DNA from: Cyanoderma ruficeps
Taxonomy: Eukaryota > Chordata > Aves > Passeriformes > Timaliidae
Assembly (NCBI GenBank): GCA_008694505.1
Contig: VZDJ01000219.1
Coordinates: forward strand, 14,978,645-15,042,644
DNA: 64,000 bases
Direction: 5' to 3'
Shown here: positions 40,469-52,492 of the stretch, piece by piece
Layout: each line of letters opens with the position of its first letter
Numbering within the stretch: position 1 is the stretch's first letter
Position numbers and translations under genes: made by a program
Notes under the pieces: generated by a model
What the model was told of the DNA's origin: nothing
Databases searched by the model: none
Seen by the model: the letters and a program-made list of their open reading frames with translations, nothing else

Positions 40469-42069
40469 GAAAGGGCTTGCAGGGACACACTGAGGTGACA
40501 CCTGGGCCTGAGACCTTTCCCAGGATCTTCTGGCAGCGGGTGAGTGGCAGGAAGGGGGAACAGGCAAGGAGAAGGATTCAATCCTTATGGAGATGGGATT
40601 TTGTTCACCAGGAAATAGCAGAGAGGGAGTCTCCAGCCCCTGGGCCCAAGGACTGGCACGGTGTGGCTGCAGCCCGGCCACCCCAGCGAGGGGGAAGCCA
40701 AACCACGGGACCGAGTCGTTGGTGTGGTCTGGATGCTGACCCCAGCGATGGGGAGAAATGTGTGGGGAGGCTGGAAAGACAGAGGGCAGAGTCCCCAGCC
40801 CTGCAGGACACACTTCCCTGGATTTGGGGCTTCAGCTGAAGGAGAGGTGTCTGGAGCTGAAAGATGTGAGTCATCAGCAGAGAAATGTTAATTAAAGATG
40901 TGTTGAGGGATGAAATTACGCAGAAACGAATGAGAAGCAAAGACAAACAAGACAGTTTGAGAACTGCACAGCAAGCTAAGGAAGCTGTGGGAGAGGATTC
41001 TCCAAATGATGGATTCCAGGAGGGATTTCTTGTCAGGATGTGGAGTTTGGGAGAGGAGCTGCCTGAACCCCTGTGTTGGAGGGTTGCCAGAGGTGCCTCC
41101 TCTCCCGTGGGCACAGCAGGGCCAGGAGAGGCTCCAGCAGAGTGTGCTGGTGGCCAGCACTGGGACAGAGAGACTGGGGTGGGGGAAAGAAAGGACATCT
41201 CCCAGCTGAGACACCCTCTGTGCCTTTTAATGACCTTGGAGAAGGCAGGGCCAGGGCAGAAGCAGTGAGGTGTGGGGCAGAAGCAGTGAGGTGTGGGGCA
41301 GAAGCAGGGGAGGGGTGACAGGGACAGTTGACAGCGGACCCGCAGGTGGCAATGGGGGTGTGCAGCCGTGCTGGGACAGGAGGTGGCAGAGGAATTTGGG
41401 TGGAGGGCTCAGCCTGGCCGAGGGGTTGGTGTGGGATAACTGTCCCTGGCAGGAGCTGCCAGCCTGCTGCTCATTTCCATTTTAACTGCGTTTTCCCTCG
41501 AGGGAGAGCACACCAGGTAATCTCCTGTTTTGCTTATTCTGACATTAAAAAGAGAATAACAATAGGGTAACAAAACAAACCAAAAAAAGATTAATTTTCA
41601 AACAGTAATTGCCTTTCTGTTGATAGCACTGACAACTCCCAGGCACCTTCCAATTACAGATTCGTGTCTTCCCTTTGCCTCAGCTCCCGGCGCTGTGCCT
41701 GGGACAGGACCTGCAGCATCACCACCAGCTCCTCGTCTCCCACCGTTCCCCCGGTGCGGTGGGACAGGGAGTGTCCCGCTGCGGGATGTGTGGGCTGGAG
41801 GAATCTCCAGGCTGTAGCAGCGCTGTCTGTGGCTGGAAACAGTGACCACGCCCGGGGGTGATGCTGAGCCGGGCAGGAGGGCTCTCCCTGGGCTTTGTGG
41901 AGCTGTGGGCACGCCGGACAGCAGGAGCGGGGCTCGGGAGCGATTTATCTCCTGTTGGCCGCAGTTCCCGGTGTGAGGAGGCTGCAGCGAGGCACAGCCC
42001 GAGACAGCAGCCGTCCCTTCAGCCCCGCGCTGCCGCCGGCTCCGCTCCGCTGCTCCCTAACGAGGCCCA
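40469..42069. other. intron stretch, unique
   Basis: Mixed sequence with a short 20-base direct repeat at 41265-41312. CpG-rich at 41880-42060. No exon recognised. Confidence 0.45.
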
Positions 42070-42172
42070 CAGAGCGGCTGGGCACCGCCGGGCGGGGAAA
42101 CTGAGGCCGGCAGAGCGGCTGGGCACCGCCGGGCGGGGAAACTGAGGCCGACAGAGCGGCTGGGCACCGCCG
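42070..42172. repeat. 42-bp CpG-rich minisatellite, 2.5 copies
   Basis: The core AGAGCGGCTGGGCACCGCCG occurs three times. The spacer GGGGAAACTGAGGCCG occurs twice. Confidence 0.88.
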
Positions 42173-42261
42173 GGCCAGGAACCGAGCGGGGCCCAGGAGC
42201 CGAGCGGGGGCTGTGGGACCCGGGGAGGCGAGCGGGAGGGATGGGAGAGCCGAGCAGGAGT

Positions 42262-42640
42262 GGTCCCCGGTTGGTTCCCGGTTGGTTCCCTGGTTCATTC
42301 CCCAGTTCGCTCCCTGCTTGGTCCCTGGTGGGTGCCCCAGTGGGTCCCCTGTTGGTTCCCCAGTTGGTTCCCAGTTGGTTCCCCGTTTGGTTTCCAATTG
42401 TTTCCCCAGTTGTTCTCCATCGGTTCCCCAGTTGTTTCCCAGTTGTTTCCCCAGTTGTTTCCCAGTTGTTTCCCCTGTTGTCTCCCCCGTTGTTTCCCTG
42501 TTGTTTCCCGGTTGTTTCCCAGTTGTTTCCCCAGTTGTTTCCCCGTTGATTCCCCGGTTGTTTCCCCATTGTTTCCCCATTGTTTCCCCGTTGTTTCCCT
42601 GTTGTTTCCCGGTTGTTTCCCGGTTGTTTCCCGGGGGGCC
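42262..42640. repeat. 10-11-bp GTTGTTTCCC minisatellite, about 35 copies
   Basis: It begins as GTTGGTTCCC units and shifts to GTTGTTTCCC further right, with a C or A inserted between units. Cytosine, guanine and thymine dominate the plus strand with hardly any adenine. The minus strand is rich in GGGAAACAAC. Open frames on both strands follow from the unit. Confidence 0.93.
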
Positions 42641-42714
42641 CTGCAGGGTCTCTCTCAGGGGCAGCTCTCCACGCCCCCGAGCTCGGCCCTGCCCGTCCCA
42701 CCCCTCACACGGCG

Positions 42715-42890
42715 CTTTCGGTGCCAATTACAGCAGAAATAATTATTTGATTACACAATCCTTTGCTGAGCGCTTTGTTCTCCATCTTGTCTTTGATTGC
42801 TCAGGAGCGTTTCAGGGTGAAATAATTGCACGTTCAGGGAATTTGCTTCGAAGCCGGTAATTATTAATTTCCTCATCAATTGGTGTTCCA
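42715..42890. promoter_or_regulatory. AT-rich island with homeodomain-type motifs
   Basis: Contains CCAATTACAG, AATAATTATTTGATTACA and GGTAATTATTAATTTCC, separated by CCTTTGCTGAGCGCTTTG and CATCTTGTCTTTGATTGC. It is sharply bounded by GC-rich sequence. It looks like a conserved element, but conservation was not tested. Confidence 0.3.
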
Positions 42891-43144
42891 CGTGCTGGGG
42901 GAGCAGCGGGACTGTCAGGGAGGGGACACAGGGCTGGGGGCCGCTCCTGCCCCGAGGGGACCCTGGCTTTGTCTGCCTGCAGCCACATCACCCCGGGCAG
43001 CCTCACCTCTCCCGGGTTCCATCAGCCCCCTGCATTCCCCGTGCCTTTGCAGCCGGGCTTTCTGTGATCTGCTCTTCTGGCTGATCCCGATTCCTCAGGA
43101 ACGGTGTGCCAAGGATTCTGGTGCTGTGTCTGCTGATAATTGCT

Positions 43145-43265
43145 CCAGACTATGAGAGTGTAGAACCATTAAGGTTGGAGAAACCTCCAAAATCATCCAG
43201 CCCAACCTTTGGCCAATCATCTCCTCGTCAACCAGACCCCAGCCCAGTCTTGAAGAAAGTTCAAG
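43145..43265 (-). mobile_element. CR1 3'-end fragment (antisense)
   Basis: AGAACCATTAAGGTTGGAGA, AACCTCCAAAATCATCCAGC and CCCAACCTTTGGCCAATCAT follow the antisense CR1 tail, an older-looking copy with several changes. Confidence 0.82.
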
Positions 43266-43889
43266 GAATGAGTTTAAGTAGTTTAGAGTAGTTTGAAGTT
43301 CATGAATAATGTGTAGCTCCTCTCAGGAGCCGTCATTAACCTGTGCTGAAGCACACTGAAGGATTTAAACTCGGTTTACATCTCCCATTTCCTGAGCAGA
43401 GGTGATGTCTGGGTGTGAGGAGTGTGACAAATCCTCATCTCCACCCCTCTCCAGACTCTCCAGCAAGTGTCCAATTATTCTTCCCCACAATTAGGCCCAT
43501 TCTGAATTTCCTGACTGTGAAATTAAAAAATCCAGTGTCTTATGTCTCTTAAAATGATGGTGACGATCCTTTTGTGGATGCAGGAGAGACGTGGCAGGGG
43601 AGGCCTGAGGCCCCCCCTGGCCCTGGCACTGCATCCTAAAAGCAGAACTGGAGAAGCCACTGTCACTGTGCTTTATATTGAATTTCTGCTTGGGTCTTCT
43701 GTGAGTTTCCGTAGCTATTGGTGTAAATTTAAATGTTGGAGCCAATGCCATTGGGATGGGAGCCCTTTGGGGGCAGTTTGGTTACTGATGGGGGAACTGC
43801 AGGGGGAGTTCCTGGGGCAGAAGCTCCAACAGGATCTTGCAGGGGCTTTGGAGGCAGATCAAACCTTGTCTCTTCCACAGGTACCTCTG
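43266..43889. other. intron stretch, unique
   Basis: Mixed unique sequence. Nothing recognised. Confidence 0.45.
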
Positions 43890-44030
43890 GATGGGGCTGT
43901 GGACAGGGAGTGGGGGCTGTGACAGGGAATGGGGGCTGTGGACAGGCAGTGGGGGCTGTGGACAGGCAGTGGGGGCTGTGGACAGGGAGGGGGGGCTGTG
44001 GACAGGCAGTGGGGGCTGTCAGAGGCCCTT
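43890..44030. repeat. 20-21-bp minisatellite, 7 copies
   Basis: Units GGGGGCTGTGGACAGGCAGT with GGGAGT and GGGAAT variants. Confidence 0.93.
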
Positions 44031-45084
44031 GCAGGTGCTGGAACACGGAATTTATGTGCTTTGTCTGTAGCCCTGAATCCCTGGCTTATGAAGGTCCCCA
44101 CATGCAGGATGGTGAGATGTCCTTGCTGCCACTCCTGGCTCTGCCAACCCCTGGGAAGGGAAATTCCCTGGAGAACTCCCTCAGCCTCCCACTGAACCTT
44201 CATTTTGTACTTCTGGGCCTTTTCCTTTTGACTTTTGGTCTTTTTCCTTTGAGCTGAGGTCAGTGTCTCAGCTGCTGAGGAGACATGAGGGTGACACTCC
44301 AGCTCTCCTGTGCTTGGGAAGCCTCAGCTCTGGCCCAGGAGGCAAGGCTGAGGAACTGCAGTACTGGGGGGACACGCTCTGGGATGTGCTCTGTGACAAA
44401 CAGCAAACAAATCATGCTTTGGAAAGGATTTAATTAACCTGAATGAATTTAGTTAAAGCAGCATTAAAAGTTTTGTCCAGAGTATTTGCTGTCTTGTTTT
44501 TTCATTCCCATGTAAAAAGGTCCCTTGCTGGGTCTGTGCACGTTACCTTGAGGTTTTGATTAACTTCAGTGTTTTCATTAGCTGGCTGTAATTAAATATT
44601 TATGGTACAGCACATCCCCGTTCCTGCACAGCCCTGACAGCAGAGAGGAAACAGGGGCTGGGAGCAGGGCTGGCTTTGTGCTGGGCTGGTGTTTGTCACT
44701 TCTGCTCCATCCTCTGCTCAGCCCGAGGCTCAGAGCCCCGGGAGCAGCTGGGGGGAAGGAGCAGCAGAGATTTCTCTGCCCTGGTTCCTCCTCTCGGGCT
44801 GTGCACGGCTCATCAGGAGCAGGGAGGGCTCACCAAGTCCTCCTAAATCACCTCGTCGGTGTTTGTAATTCGGGCTCATAAAACTGGCAGGAATTACTTG
44901 TGTGGGAGACCTCGGGGGCCATAAAAACTGGGAGCTTTAGTTAGATTTCATTAGTGACAAAAAGCAGTTTTGTCAGACTCTTTCCTGGCAGAAGCCCGGC
45001 TAGCAAACCCCCCGTGGGCCTTGGGAAGAGACTCCTGGGGCTCAGGCTCCTGACTCAGACCCCGCAGTTTGGTTAAAAGAGGGG
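44031..45084. other. intron stretch, unique
   Basis: Ordinary sequence with AT-rich patches at 44400-44620 and 44860-44990. The latter shares a 17-mer with the octamer island near 35.56 kb. Confidence 0.45.
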
Positions 45085-45285
45085 TTAACAAAGGGAAGGG
45101 GAAATGCCCTCGGGCTGCCCCAGGGAGGTTTCATGAGGAGAATTCCTTCACCCAGAGGGTTGTAAAGCCCGGCAGGGTTGGCTCAGGGCATGCTGGAGCC
45201 CCCAGAAGGGCGGGTGAGTGGAGAATCAGGTGAGCCATGGTCACAGAGGTCTTTTCCAGCCATGAGGACTCTGAGTGCAGTTGAT
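45085..45285 (+). mobile_element. CR1 fragment, sense
   Basis: GGGCTGCCCCAGGGAGGTTT, GGAGAATTCCTTCACCCAGA, GGGTTGTAAAGCCCGGCAGG and GAGGTCTTTTCCAGCCATGA follow the order of the CR1 3' region. This copy is internally diverged. Confidence 0.75.
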
Positions 45286-47334
45286 CTGGGACAAGGCAAA
45301 GCATTCACAGCCCCGTTTTATCTCCTTGGGTTAAAAGCAGAAAAGGTGGGATTTTGTTCAGGCCAGAAGCTCAGGAGCTATTTCAGCAGAGTTTTCTCCC
45401 TTTAAACAAGGGATATGTTCCTGCTGCAGGCCAGGGAGGCACAGAGCATTTGCTGCTGTTCAGCAGCCGGGGTGGTGTTAGCAGCTGTGGAAATCGCTTT
45501 AACTTCACTGACTTCCCCAGAATGAACCAATTCTTCTCCACCGAGAATCTGCTTCCCTGGGACTGAACTGATTTTCAGGCTGACATTTTTACCAGGAATA
45601 ACATTTAAAGTTCAGATAATACTCATCAAGTATTTGCTTATTGGTGCCTCCACCATCCTGCCTAGGTAAATAAGGTTACTGTATGTAGAGAAACCTGATA
45701 AAGAGATAAAAACCTGGATATTATGTTTGTAATTAACCAGCAGTAAGGTGTGGACGGATGGTGAGGCTGCCTGAGGAGAGCTGTGATCAGCACAGCCTCA
45801 GGCCAGGGAGTTTTGTCACTGTCACCTGAAATGAGGTGGATCCAGTTCCCAGGGTTATGGGATGCCCCTCAAGGCCCCAAAAACTCGGGTCAGTTTGGTG
45901 AACTCAAGCACCAAAGAGCCTTCAACCTTCAGCAATGCAGAGCCTCTGCATGCCCTGTACATCCCTGTTTGTACCATGTGTTAAATCCCCATGAAGGGCC
46001 TGTTGCAGCAGGTGAAGGCTGCCGGGGCTGCTCTCCCCATCTCACACCTCGGGCTGGGGCTCTGGGCGCGGCAGGGAGGGAGGACAAGCCCCAGGGAGGG
46101 ACCAGTGTCACGTCAGAGCTCACTGACAGCGCTCATCCCTGACTGTAGCTACAGTGGCAGGTGTAAAATACTGGCTCTGGCACCAGAAAATTGTTCCTTG
46201 AGTAATTGTATTATGTACTTCAATGCCTTCTTGATAAGGAGCAATTTCCGTGAGGAGTTGGCAAGTCGGTAATCCCAGGTTTTCCAGGGGGATTCTCCAG
46301 GGAGCAGGGCTGTGGATGAGGCTGGTGATGAGATCTGGGGGGAGCAATGGGCTCCTTCCAAGGGGGGGAATGTTACAGCTGAAGGAAGGTGAGCCTTGCA
46401 TTTCAAACCAGATCCACTCAAGTGGTTGGAAATGTCAGGGATTTTTATCGGTGGGAGACTTTGAACCCCTGGCTCTGGTAAGATTTTTAACTTCACCCTT
46501 TGCCTTGAGCTGAGGCACAGGGGCTGGGCAGGGCCTGTGCTGGGTGAGCCCATCCTCCAGAGCGCCCAACGCCTGGAGCTCATGGAAATGCTCCTTCCAG
46601 TTCCTGTTCATTATGGCCAGGACAGGCACCTCCAGGGCTGGTGTTTGCTGCCACTTTAGGATCTTTGAGGTGTCACAAGCAGAAAGAACAAACCCAGGCA
46701 AACGCAGGTGATGTCAGGTATTGTTTTCCCTTTTATTCCTGCCGTATTAAATCCCGCTCCTCCAGAAACAAATGTGTTGTGCACTAATTTGGTCGAGCGC
46801 CAGGAACAGCATCTGCATTTGCATTCTGTGAATTAGAAAGCAATCTGTTGCTAGAGGGGAGCCGGTGTAGTCATTTCTAGCTCAGAGTGCTCCTGAGATA
46901 TTTCACCAAAAATACTCTGTGTCTGAGGCTGCCGCTGCCTCCTGTCTCAGATAGAAACGGCCACACAGGTGCTCTCAGAAAAGAATCATTCATAGCTATT
47001 TGTGTCACTTACCTCATGGTGCTCCAGAGAAACAACCACCATGTTGCCCAGGAAGACAGATCTATTTTTTTCCGTGAAGCCTTTTTTTAGTCAAATGAAA
47101 TGCTTGTGTTGCTTTACCTTTCTGTTCAGGAAATGGCAAAATCCCACCGGCAGGGCTGGGGGTGATGCTGACACGCAGCTCCTGTGTGGGTACCTGGAAA
47201 TGCCACATTGGGCCTTCCCAATCACCTCTGGAATGTGCTCTAGGTTTGGTGTTGTACAGGGTACAATCGATGAGGTTCTTCTCAGTGGGAGGGTTTGCAG
47301 GGAAAGCAAGGATGGCTGTACATACAGGTGTCTC
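45286..47334. other. intron stretch, unique
   Basis: Mixed, mainly AT-rich at 45580-45750 and 46720-47100. No exon or transposon recognised. Confidence 0.45.
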
Positions 47335-47462
47335 AGGGCTGGGCTGGCCGGGGCTGGAGCAGCCTGGGGCAGGGGGAGGTGTCTCTGCCCACGGCAGGGG
47401 TGGCACTGGGTGGGTTTAAGGTCCCTCCAACCCAAACCACCGGGATTCTGTGGTTCTGTGAC
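47335..47462 (+). mobile_element. CR1 3'-end fragment with intact terminus
   Basis: GGAGCAGCCTGGGGCAGGGG, GTCTCTGCCCACGGCAGGGG and GGTCCCTCCAACCCAAACCA lead to GGGATTCTGTGGTTCTGTGA, the short terminal repeats of CR1. This is the best preserved CR1 end in the window. Confidence 0.92.
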
Positions 47463-47639
47463 CTGCAGGGGCCTGGAGGGACACGAGGGGCATCCTGCCG
47501 TGCCACCTCCCCGTGTCCCCAGGGGCCAGAGCCGGCCCAGCCCGTGCCAGGGCCCAGGGTCACCTCCCCTTTCCCGTGTGGCTTCTTGGAGATGATGACG
47601 CCCTGAAACGTGCTCAGCCCTTGCAGCCAAGAGCTCAGG

Positions 47640-48290
47640 CGCTGCCGAGCGTTCGCATGAGCTCCGTAGAATGGAAATTGAGGCCGGAGCTGCGGGGAGG
47701 AGCCGGGGCGGGAGCGGTGATGGAGCCGCCGCCGCCGGGGGGACCATCCGTGCCCCAGAAACGCGGGTGCGGAGAGCTCCGAGCGCCGGACCTGCTGCTG
47801 CTCCGCCCGGGAATCAATCCTGCGGGGACGGCTCTCCCTGCCGAGCTCCCGTCACCGCGGCCCCGCCGGCCGGGCTGTCCCACGGGGCGGTTTTGGGCAG
47901 CCCTGCCCGGGAAAGGCGGCGGAGAGCCCGGGGGCTGCCGGGGCCGCTGTGCGCTGCCTGCAGGCGCCTTCTGCCTTTCCTGCCCCGCTCTCCAGCCGCT
48001 GAGCGATGCTTTGTGACGGCCGGAATCGGGAGCGAGAGGAGAGCGAACAAAGGCGGCGGGGCCGGGGAGAGCCCGCCCGGGGCGGTGGGCACGGCTCAGA
48101 TCGCTGCTGCTTCGTCCTCTCTGCCGGACCAAGCTTAAAGCAGAGACTGAAAACCCTCCGTGCGGGGACACCGCGGGTGGAGGCGGCCGAGCTGCCACAG
48201 CAGGACCGGGTCTGGCCCGGGTGTGCAGAGAACAGGACCGGGTCTGGCCCGGGTGTGCACGGAGCAGGACCGGGTCTGGTGCGGAGGGAT
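47640..48290. promoter_or_regulatory. intronic CpG island
   Basis: About 650 bases of high GC and CpG density, clearly set off from its flanks, and ending with a 30-base direct repeat. It could be an alternative KCTD16 promoter or the start of an unannotated transcript. Open frames inside are Arg/Pro/Ala-rich and show no family features. Confidence 0.4.
48201..48275. repeat. 30-32-bp minisatellite, 2.5 copies
   Basis: The core GGACCGGGTCTGGCCCGGGT is found twice and a third shortened copy follows. Confidence 0.88.
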
Positions 48291-50104
48291 CAGCCCTCCC
48301 GCAGGAGATCAGATTCATTGCTATGCACAGGCGCTCCGTGTTTTCCAGCTCTCCGAGACCAGGGCTCATCACTTCCCCATAAACAGCGCGGCCGGCCGGC
48401 ATCCCTCACCCTTCCGGAGTGATGGAAAAGGAAGGATTCCCGTGCTCCCAGGGGCGCTGTGACAGAGCCACTCTGAGCAAACCTGGGGCACTTGGCTGCT
48501 CCCAGAGCCCCCCGGCACAGCCCCACGGTGTCCCGGGGCCGGGAACAGGGACAGCGTGGGACAATCCGGGTGCCTCTGCTCCCCTCCTGTGAGTGGAGAG
48601 GGAGCAGGGATGTCTCAGCACCATCCCGGTGCTCCTGCTCCCTCCCGTGCCAGGAGAGGGTGGGCTCAGGTCCCAGGGTGACCTTGGCCCTGCAGGTTCT
48701 GCAGGTTCTGCATCCCTGGACCTTTGGGGACCATCCAGAACCTGCAGAGCTGGTGGAAGGAGTTCAGCAAACTTTGAATCCCGCTCCAAGGGCTGGGCTC
48801 CTTTCCCCCTGGAGGAGCAGCTCCTGGTTTTAGTGCCTGTTTTTGTTCAGCATCCCTGGAGGTTGTATTTCCTTGAGCTGCTCTCGCTGGTTCCTTTGGC
48901 TGAATCCTCGTCGAGGCGCTTGAGCTAAAAATGAAATGCAAATGTACAGGAGCTATTCCTGCTTTTTTCAGCTGCAGAGAGCAGGAATTGGGAAGATAAA
49001 TTACCATAGTTCCCTTTAAGCACGTATAGCTGGGAAGCAAACACTAAAACATCAAAATAAAGCCCTTTTTTTCTTCTTCCCTCTTTTTAAAGCAAGAATA
49101 TAATTATGCTCCACGGCTCTCACCAGAGCACGGATCAAAGCCATCCAGTAACTGCCCGTGGCTGTTTTCCCGTGGCTCTGGGTGGCACATCCAGCGTTTG
49201 TTCGGGTGCCAGGGGCCGGGCTGGCGCTGCAGGGAGCAGCCCTGGCACCAGGAGGGCTCCGTGGGCAAAGGGCACCCCTGGCCCGTGCTGGGGCACGAGG
49301 AGCAGCAGCAGCAGCCCCAGGGAGGTGTGGGGGTCCTGCCCTCAGCCCCTGGGCGTGTTTGCCAAGGCAGAGTGGGGCTGGGGGGGGAGGTGCCCGCAGC
49401 CTTGCTCAAGTCACTTGTAGCTTCAGTCTGCTCGGCTTGTTCTCATTTAGGATAAAAATCTGTCTCCGAAGCTCAGGAATGCCTAAAACGCAGCTCCCCC
49501 GAGTCCCGCTTTGCAGCAGGACAAATTGGATGCACAGCCCTGGCAGCCCTCGGTCTGGGGGCTGGCAACGGGCACCGGGTCATTTTCCCAGCAGCCAGGA
49601 GATTGTGCACAGATAACACCATCCATCAATTTAACACGGGCAGGCTTGGCAAAGAAAAGGACATTTCGAGGCTGAAAGCAATTTATATTTCCCCACAGAA
49701 ATGTCCCCCTATTTTAAAAATACAACAGTTCCCTTCCTGCCTTCCCTCTTCCTGCAGTCCCCTTCTCCAGGGCAGGTTCCAGCGCTGGTTTGTTCCTGGC
49801 TGCAGGGGGAATTCCCAGCTCCGGCTCCCCCATCGGGAAAGGAGCAGCCCCAAGGGAAAAGTCAGCTCCGGAGAGGAGCCGTGGGGAGAAAGGGTCAGGG
49901 AGAAAGGGAATGCTCCAGGTGAGGAGAAGGTGGTGTCCCTGCAGGAGTGGGAGCTGCAGCACCCCCCAGGCCCTGGGCAGGCTCAGCTCCAACCTCACAC
50001 TGAGAGAAGCTCACCTGTGGCCAGGTAATGCCACAGCTCGTTTGGCCACAGCCCAGAGCAGCTCCCAGATCCACAGGGATTCCCTTTGATCCATTTTTTG
50101 ATTG
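48291..50104. other. intron stretch, unique
   Basis: Mixed sequence. AT-rich parts at 48920-49100 and 49440-49760. Nothing recognised. Confidence 0.45.
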
Positions 50105-50192
50105 ATCCCCTGGGCTGGGGACAAGGTGGGCCTGGGCTGGATGGGCTGGGGGGGCTTTTCCAGCCCCAGTGATGCCGGGATCCTGTGCCCCG
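50105..50192 (+). mobile_element. CR1 3'-tail fragment
   Basis: GATCCCCTGGGCTGGGGACA, GGCCTGGGCTGGATGGGCTG and CTTTTCCAGCCCCAGTGATG read as a sense CR1 tail without its last repeats. Confidence 0.65.
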
Positions 50193-51097
50193 TGTGCCAC
50201 ATGGCTGAAAACCAGCTCCGAACACCCTCAGCGGTGTGTGGGTGGTGGTGACAGGGCTGGCATCTTCTCAAGACGCCTTGGAAGAATGACTTTGGAGAGT
50301 TGTCATGGTGACCTCCCCAAAAACTGCACATGGACATCTGTGACACCGCAGAAAAGGAGCCTTTGCATGAGGGTATGGAGGTAGATCACACGGCTTGGGT
50401 TGAGTCCAGAGGGTCTGTTTGGAAAAGAAGTTTTCAGAAGAGAAGAACAATTTTCCTGAGCAATGTTCTTTCTCATCTGCCCTTTCCCCAGGCTGCCAGA
50501 GGAAAACTCTCCATCTATGCCATGGATGCTATTGGGTCCCCAAAAAAGTAGACTTAGAGCCAGAGTTCCCCTGAAATGAACCAGGATATTAATTAAAATC
50601 TGAAATTGCAGAGCTCCTGAGCCAGTAATGATAGGATGTGCGAGTGTTTCTCTGCGATTCCTGTTAATCAAGAGGAGAGCCAAAGAAACAATGCATTAAT
50701 CACAAAAGTGAAGATTTCTGAGCACATAATGATTGCTGAGGACCCAACTGCCATTGATTATCCCCGGGAGTTTCACACACCGCGGCCCTTTGTGCCTTTC
50801 AGAGCCTGCCTGGAGCGGAAACCCCCCAGATCCCCCCGGGGTGGGCACGGGGAGGGCTGCTGGTTTGTCTGCTGTAATTGCAGGGAGTTTGGGGGCCGGG
50901 AGGGGCTGAGCTCCCATCTGGGCACCTGCAGATCTTGAATCCCTGCCACTGCTACTGGTCTGCGGAGACAAACCCTGCCAGCCCGGCTGGGAACAGCCTC
51001 ACCGAGCCTGAGAGGGGTGATGCTGTGTGTGCTTCCATCTCACAGCCCTCCCAGGGCAGCTGGGTGAGGGAAAAAGGGAATGAGCCACGGGGAATTG
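50193..51097. other. intron stretch with AT-rich repeat-free island
   Basis: The part at 50580-50770 is AT-rich and unique, with GAAACAATGCATTAATCACA and GCACATAATGATTGC, compatible with SOX and homeodomain sites. No exon recognised. Confidence 0.4.
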
Positions 51098-51435
51098 TGC
51101 ACTGGAGTGACCCACGGGCACTGTTCCCTGGAGTGACCCATGGGCATCGTTCCCTGGAGTGACCCATTGTTCCCTGGAGTGACCCACGGGCACTGTTCCC
51201 TGGAGTGACCCATGGGCATCGTTCCCTGGAGTGAGCCATTGTTCCCTGGAGTGACCCATGGGCATTGTGCACTGGAGTGACCCACTGTTCCCTGCAGTGA
51301 CCCATTGTTCCCTGGAGTGCCCATTGTTCCCTAGAGTGACCCATGGACATCGTTCCCTGGAGTGCCCATTGTTCCCTGGCATGGCCCATGGGCACTGCTC
51401 ACTGGGATGATCCATGGACATCGTTCCCTGGAGCC
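51098..51435. repeat. about 26-bp minisatellite with higher-order structure
   Basis: The core TTCCCTGGAGTGACCCA alternates with GGGCATCG, CGGGCACTG or a shortened spacer. About 14 units, some only 18-20 bases. Similar composite patterns recur every 80-100 bases, a sign of multi-unit duplication. Confidence 0.93.
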
Positions 51436-52227
51436 CCCGTGCAGGAGCTGCCCTCCCTGCTGTCCCGGGCCCTGGGGCTGTGGGGCTGCTGTGGGACGGG
51501 CACTGCCCCTGTGCTCTCTCAGGTTTGGTAACTGCCCCGTGCCCACGGGGCTGTGGCCTTTCCTCAGGGCAGTTCTTCCCTCCCAGGGTGGAGCAGCAGA
51601 ACAAATCCTCTGAGCAGACCCTGTGGGAGCTCCCGGTGCCTGGGCAGGGGCGGGTCCTCTCCTGGGCCATCCGAGGCTCCCCTGATCCCTCCGTTAATTC
51701 TCTCGTCCCGTTTGTGTTTCGGGTTTGAGATGCATTTGTTGAGCACGCAGTAAATCTGTCACTCCAGCAAGCGCCTAATTGAGCTACTCAGCCCCGGGAA
51801 GTCTTTGTTCCCTTTCAGAAGATAAATAAACACCATCCACCACGGTATTTCTTCTTCCCTCCCTGCTCCATCCATCCCCTTTCCAAAGAAAACGTTCCCC
51901 GTTTAAAAGGGGCCGTGCTGTGCTGCCCATTCCCCGCTGGGCGCTGGTGGGGGCCCAGGGGTGGCTGTGGCAGGTCCCTCCCTGCTCCCCGCGCACCCCA
52001 GGATTGCTCCAGGGCGGGACTGGGGCAGCCCCAGGCGCTGGCTGTGGGTACTGGGAGGGAACAGAGAGTGGGAATAAACCCTTGGGTCTGCTCTGCTTCC
52101 CCATCTGGGTCCCAGCCTGCCCTGGGCACTGTCCACTCTCCACTGTCCGCTCTCCACTGTTCACTCTCCACTCTTCACTGTTCACTGGGGCAGTTTCTGC
52201 AGGAGGAACCAGCCTGTGGCTCCAGAG
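51436..52227. other. intron stretch, unique
   Basis: GC-rich. A short run of TCCACTCTCCACTGT-type repeats near 52128-52190. Nothing else recognised. Confidence 0.45.
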
Positions 52228-52492
52228 GCAGCAGTGCAGGATGTCATGGCAGCAGTGCAGGATGTCAGGGCAGCAGTGCAGGATGTCAGGGCAGCAGTGC
52301 AGGGTGTCAGGGCAGCAGTGCAGGGTGTCAGGCAGCAGTGCAGGGTGTCAGGCAGCAGTGCAGGGTGTCAGGGCAGCAGTGCAGGATGTCAGGCAGCAGT
52401 GCAGGGTGTCAGGGCAGCAGTGCAGCAGGGTGGCAGCAGTGCAGGCTGTCGGGCAGCAGTGCAGGCTGTCGGGCAGCAGTGCAGGAGCAGTT
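52228..52492. repeat. 19-20-bp minisatellite, about 13 copies
   Basis: Units GGCAGCAGTGCAGGATGTCA with GGGTGTCAGG and GGCTGTCGG variants. The variant type changes along the array from left to right. Confidence 0.94.
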
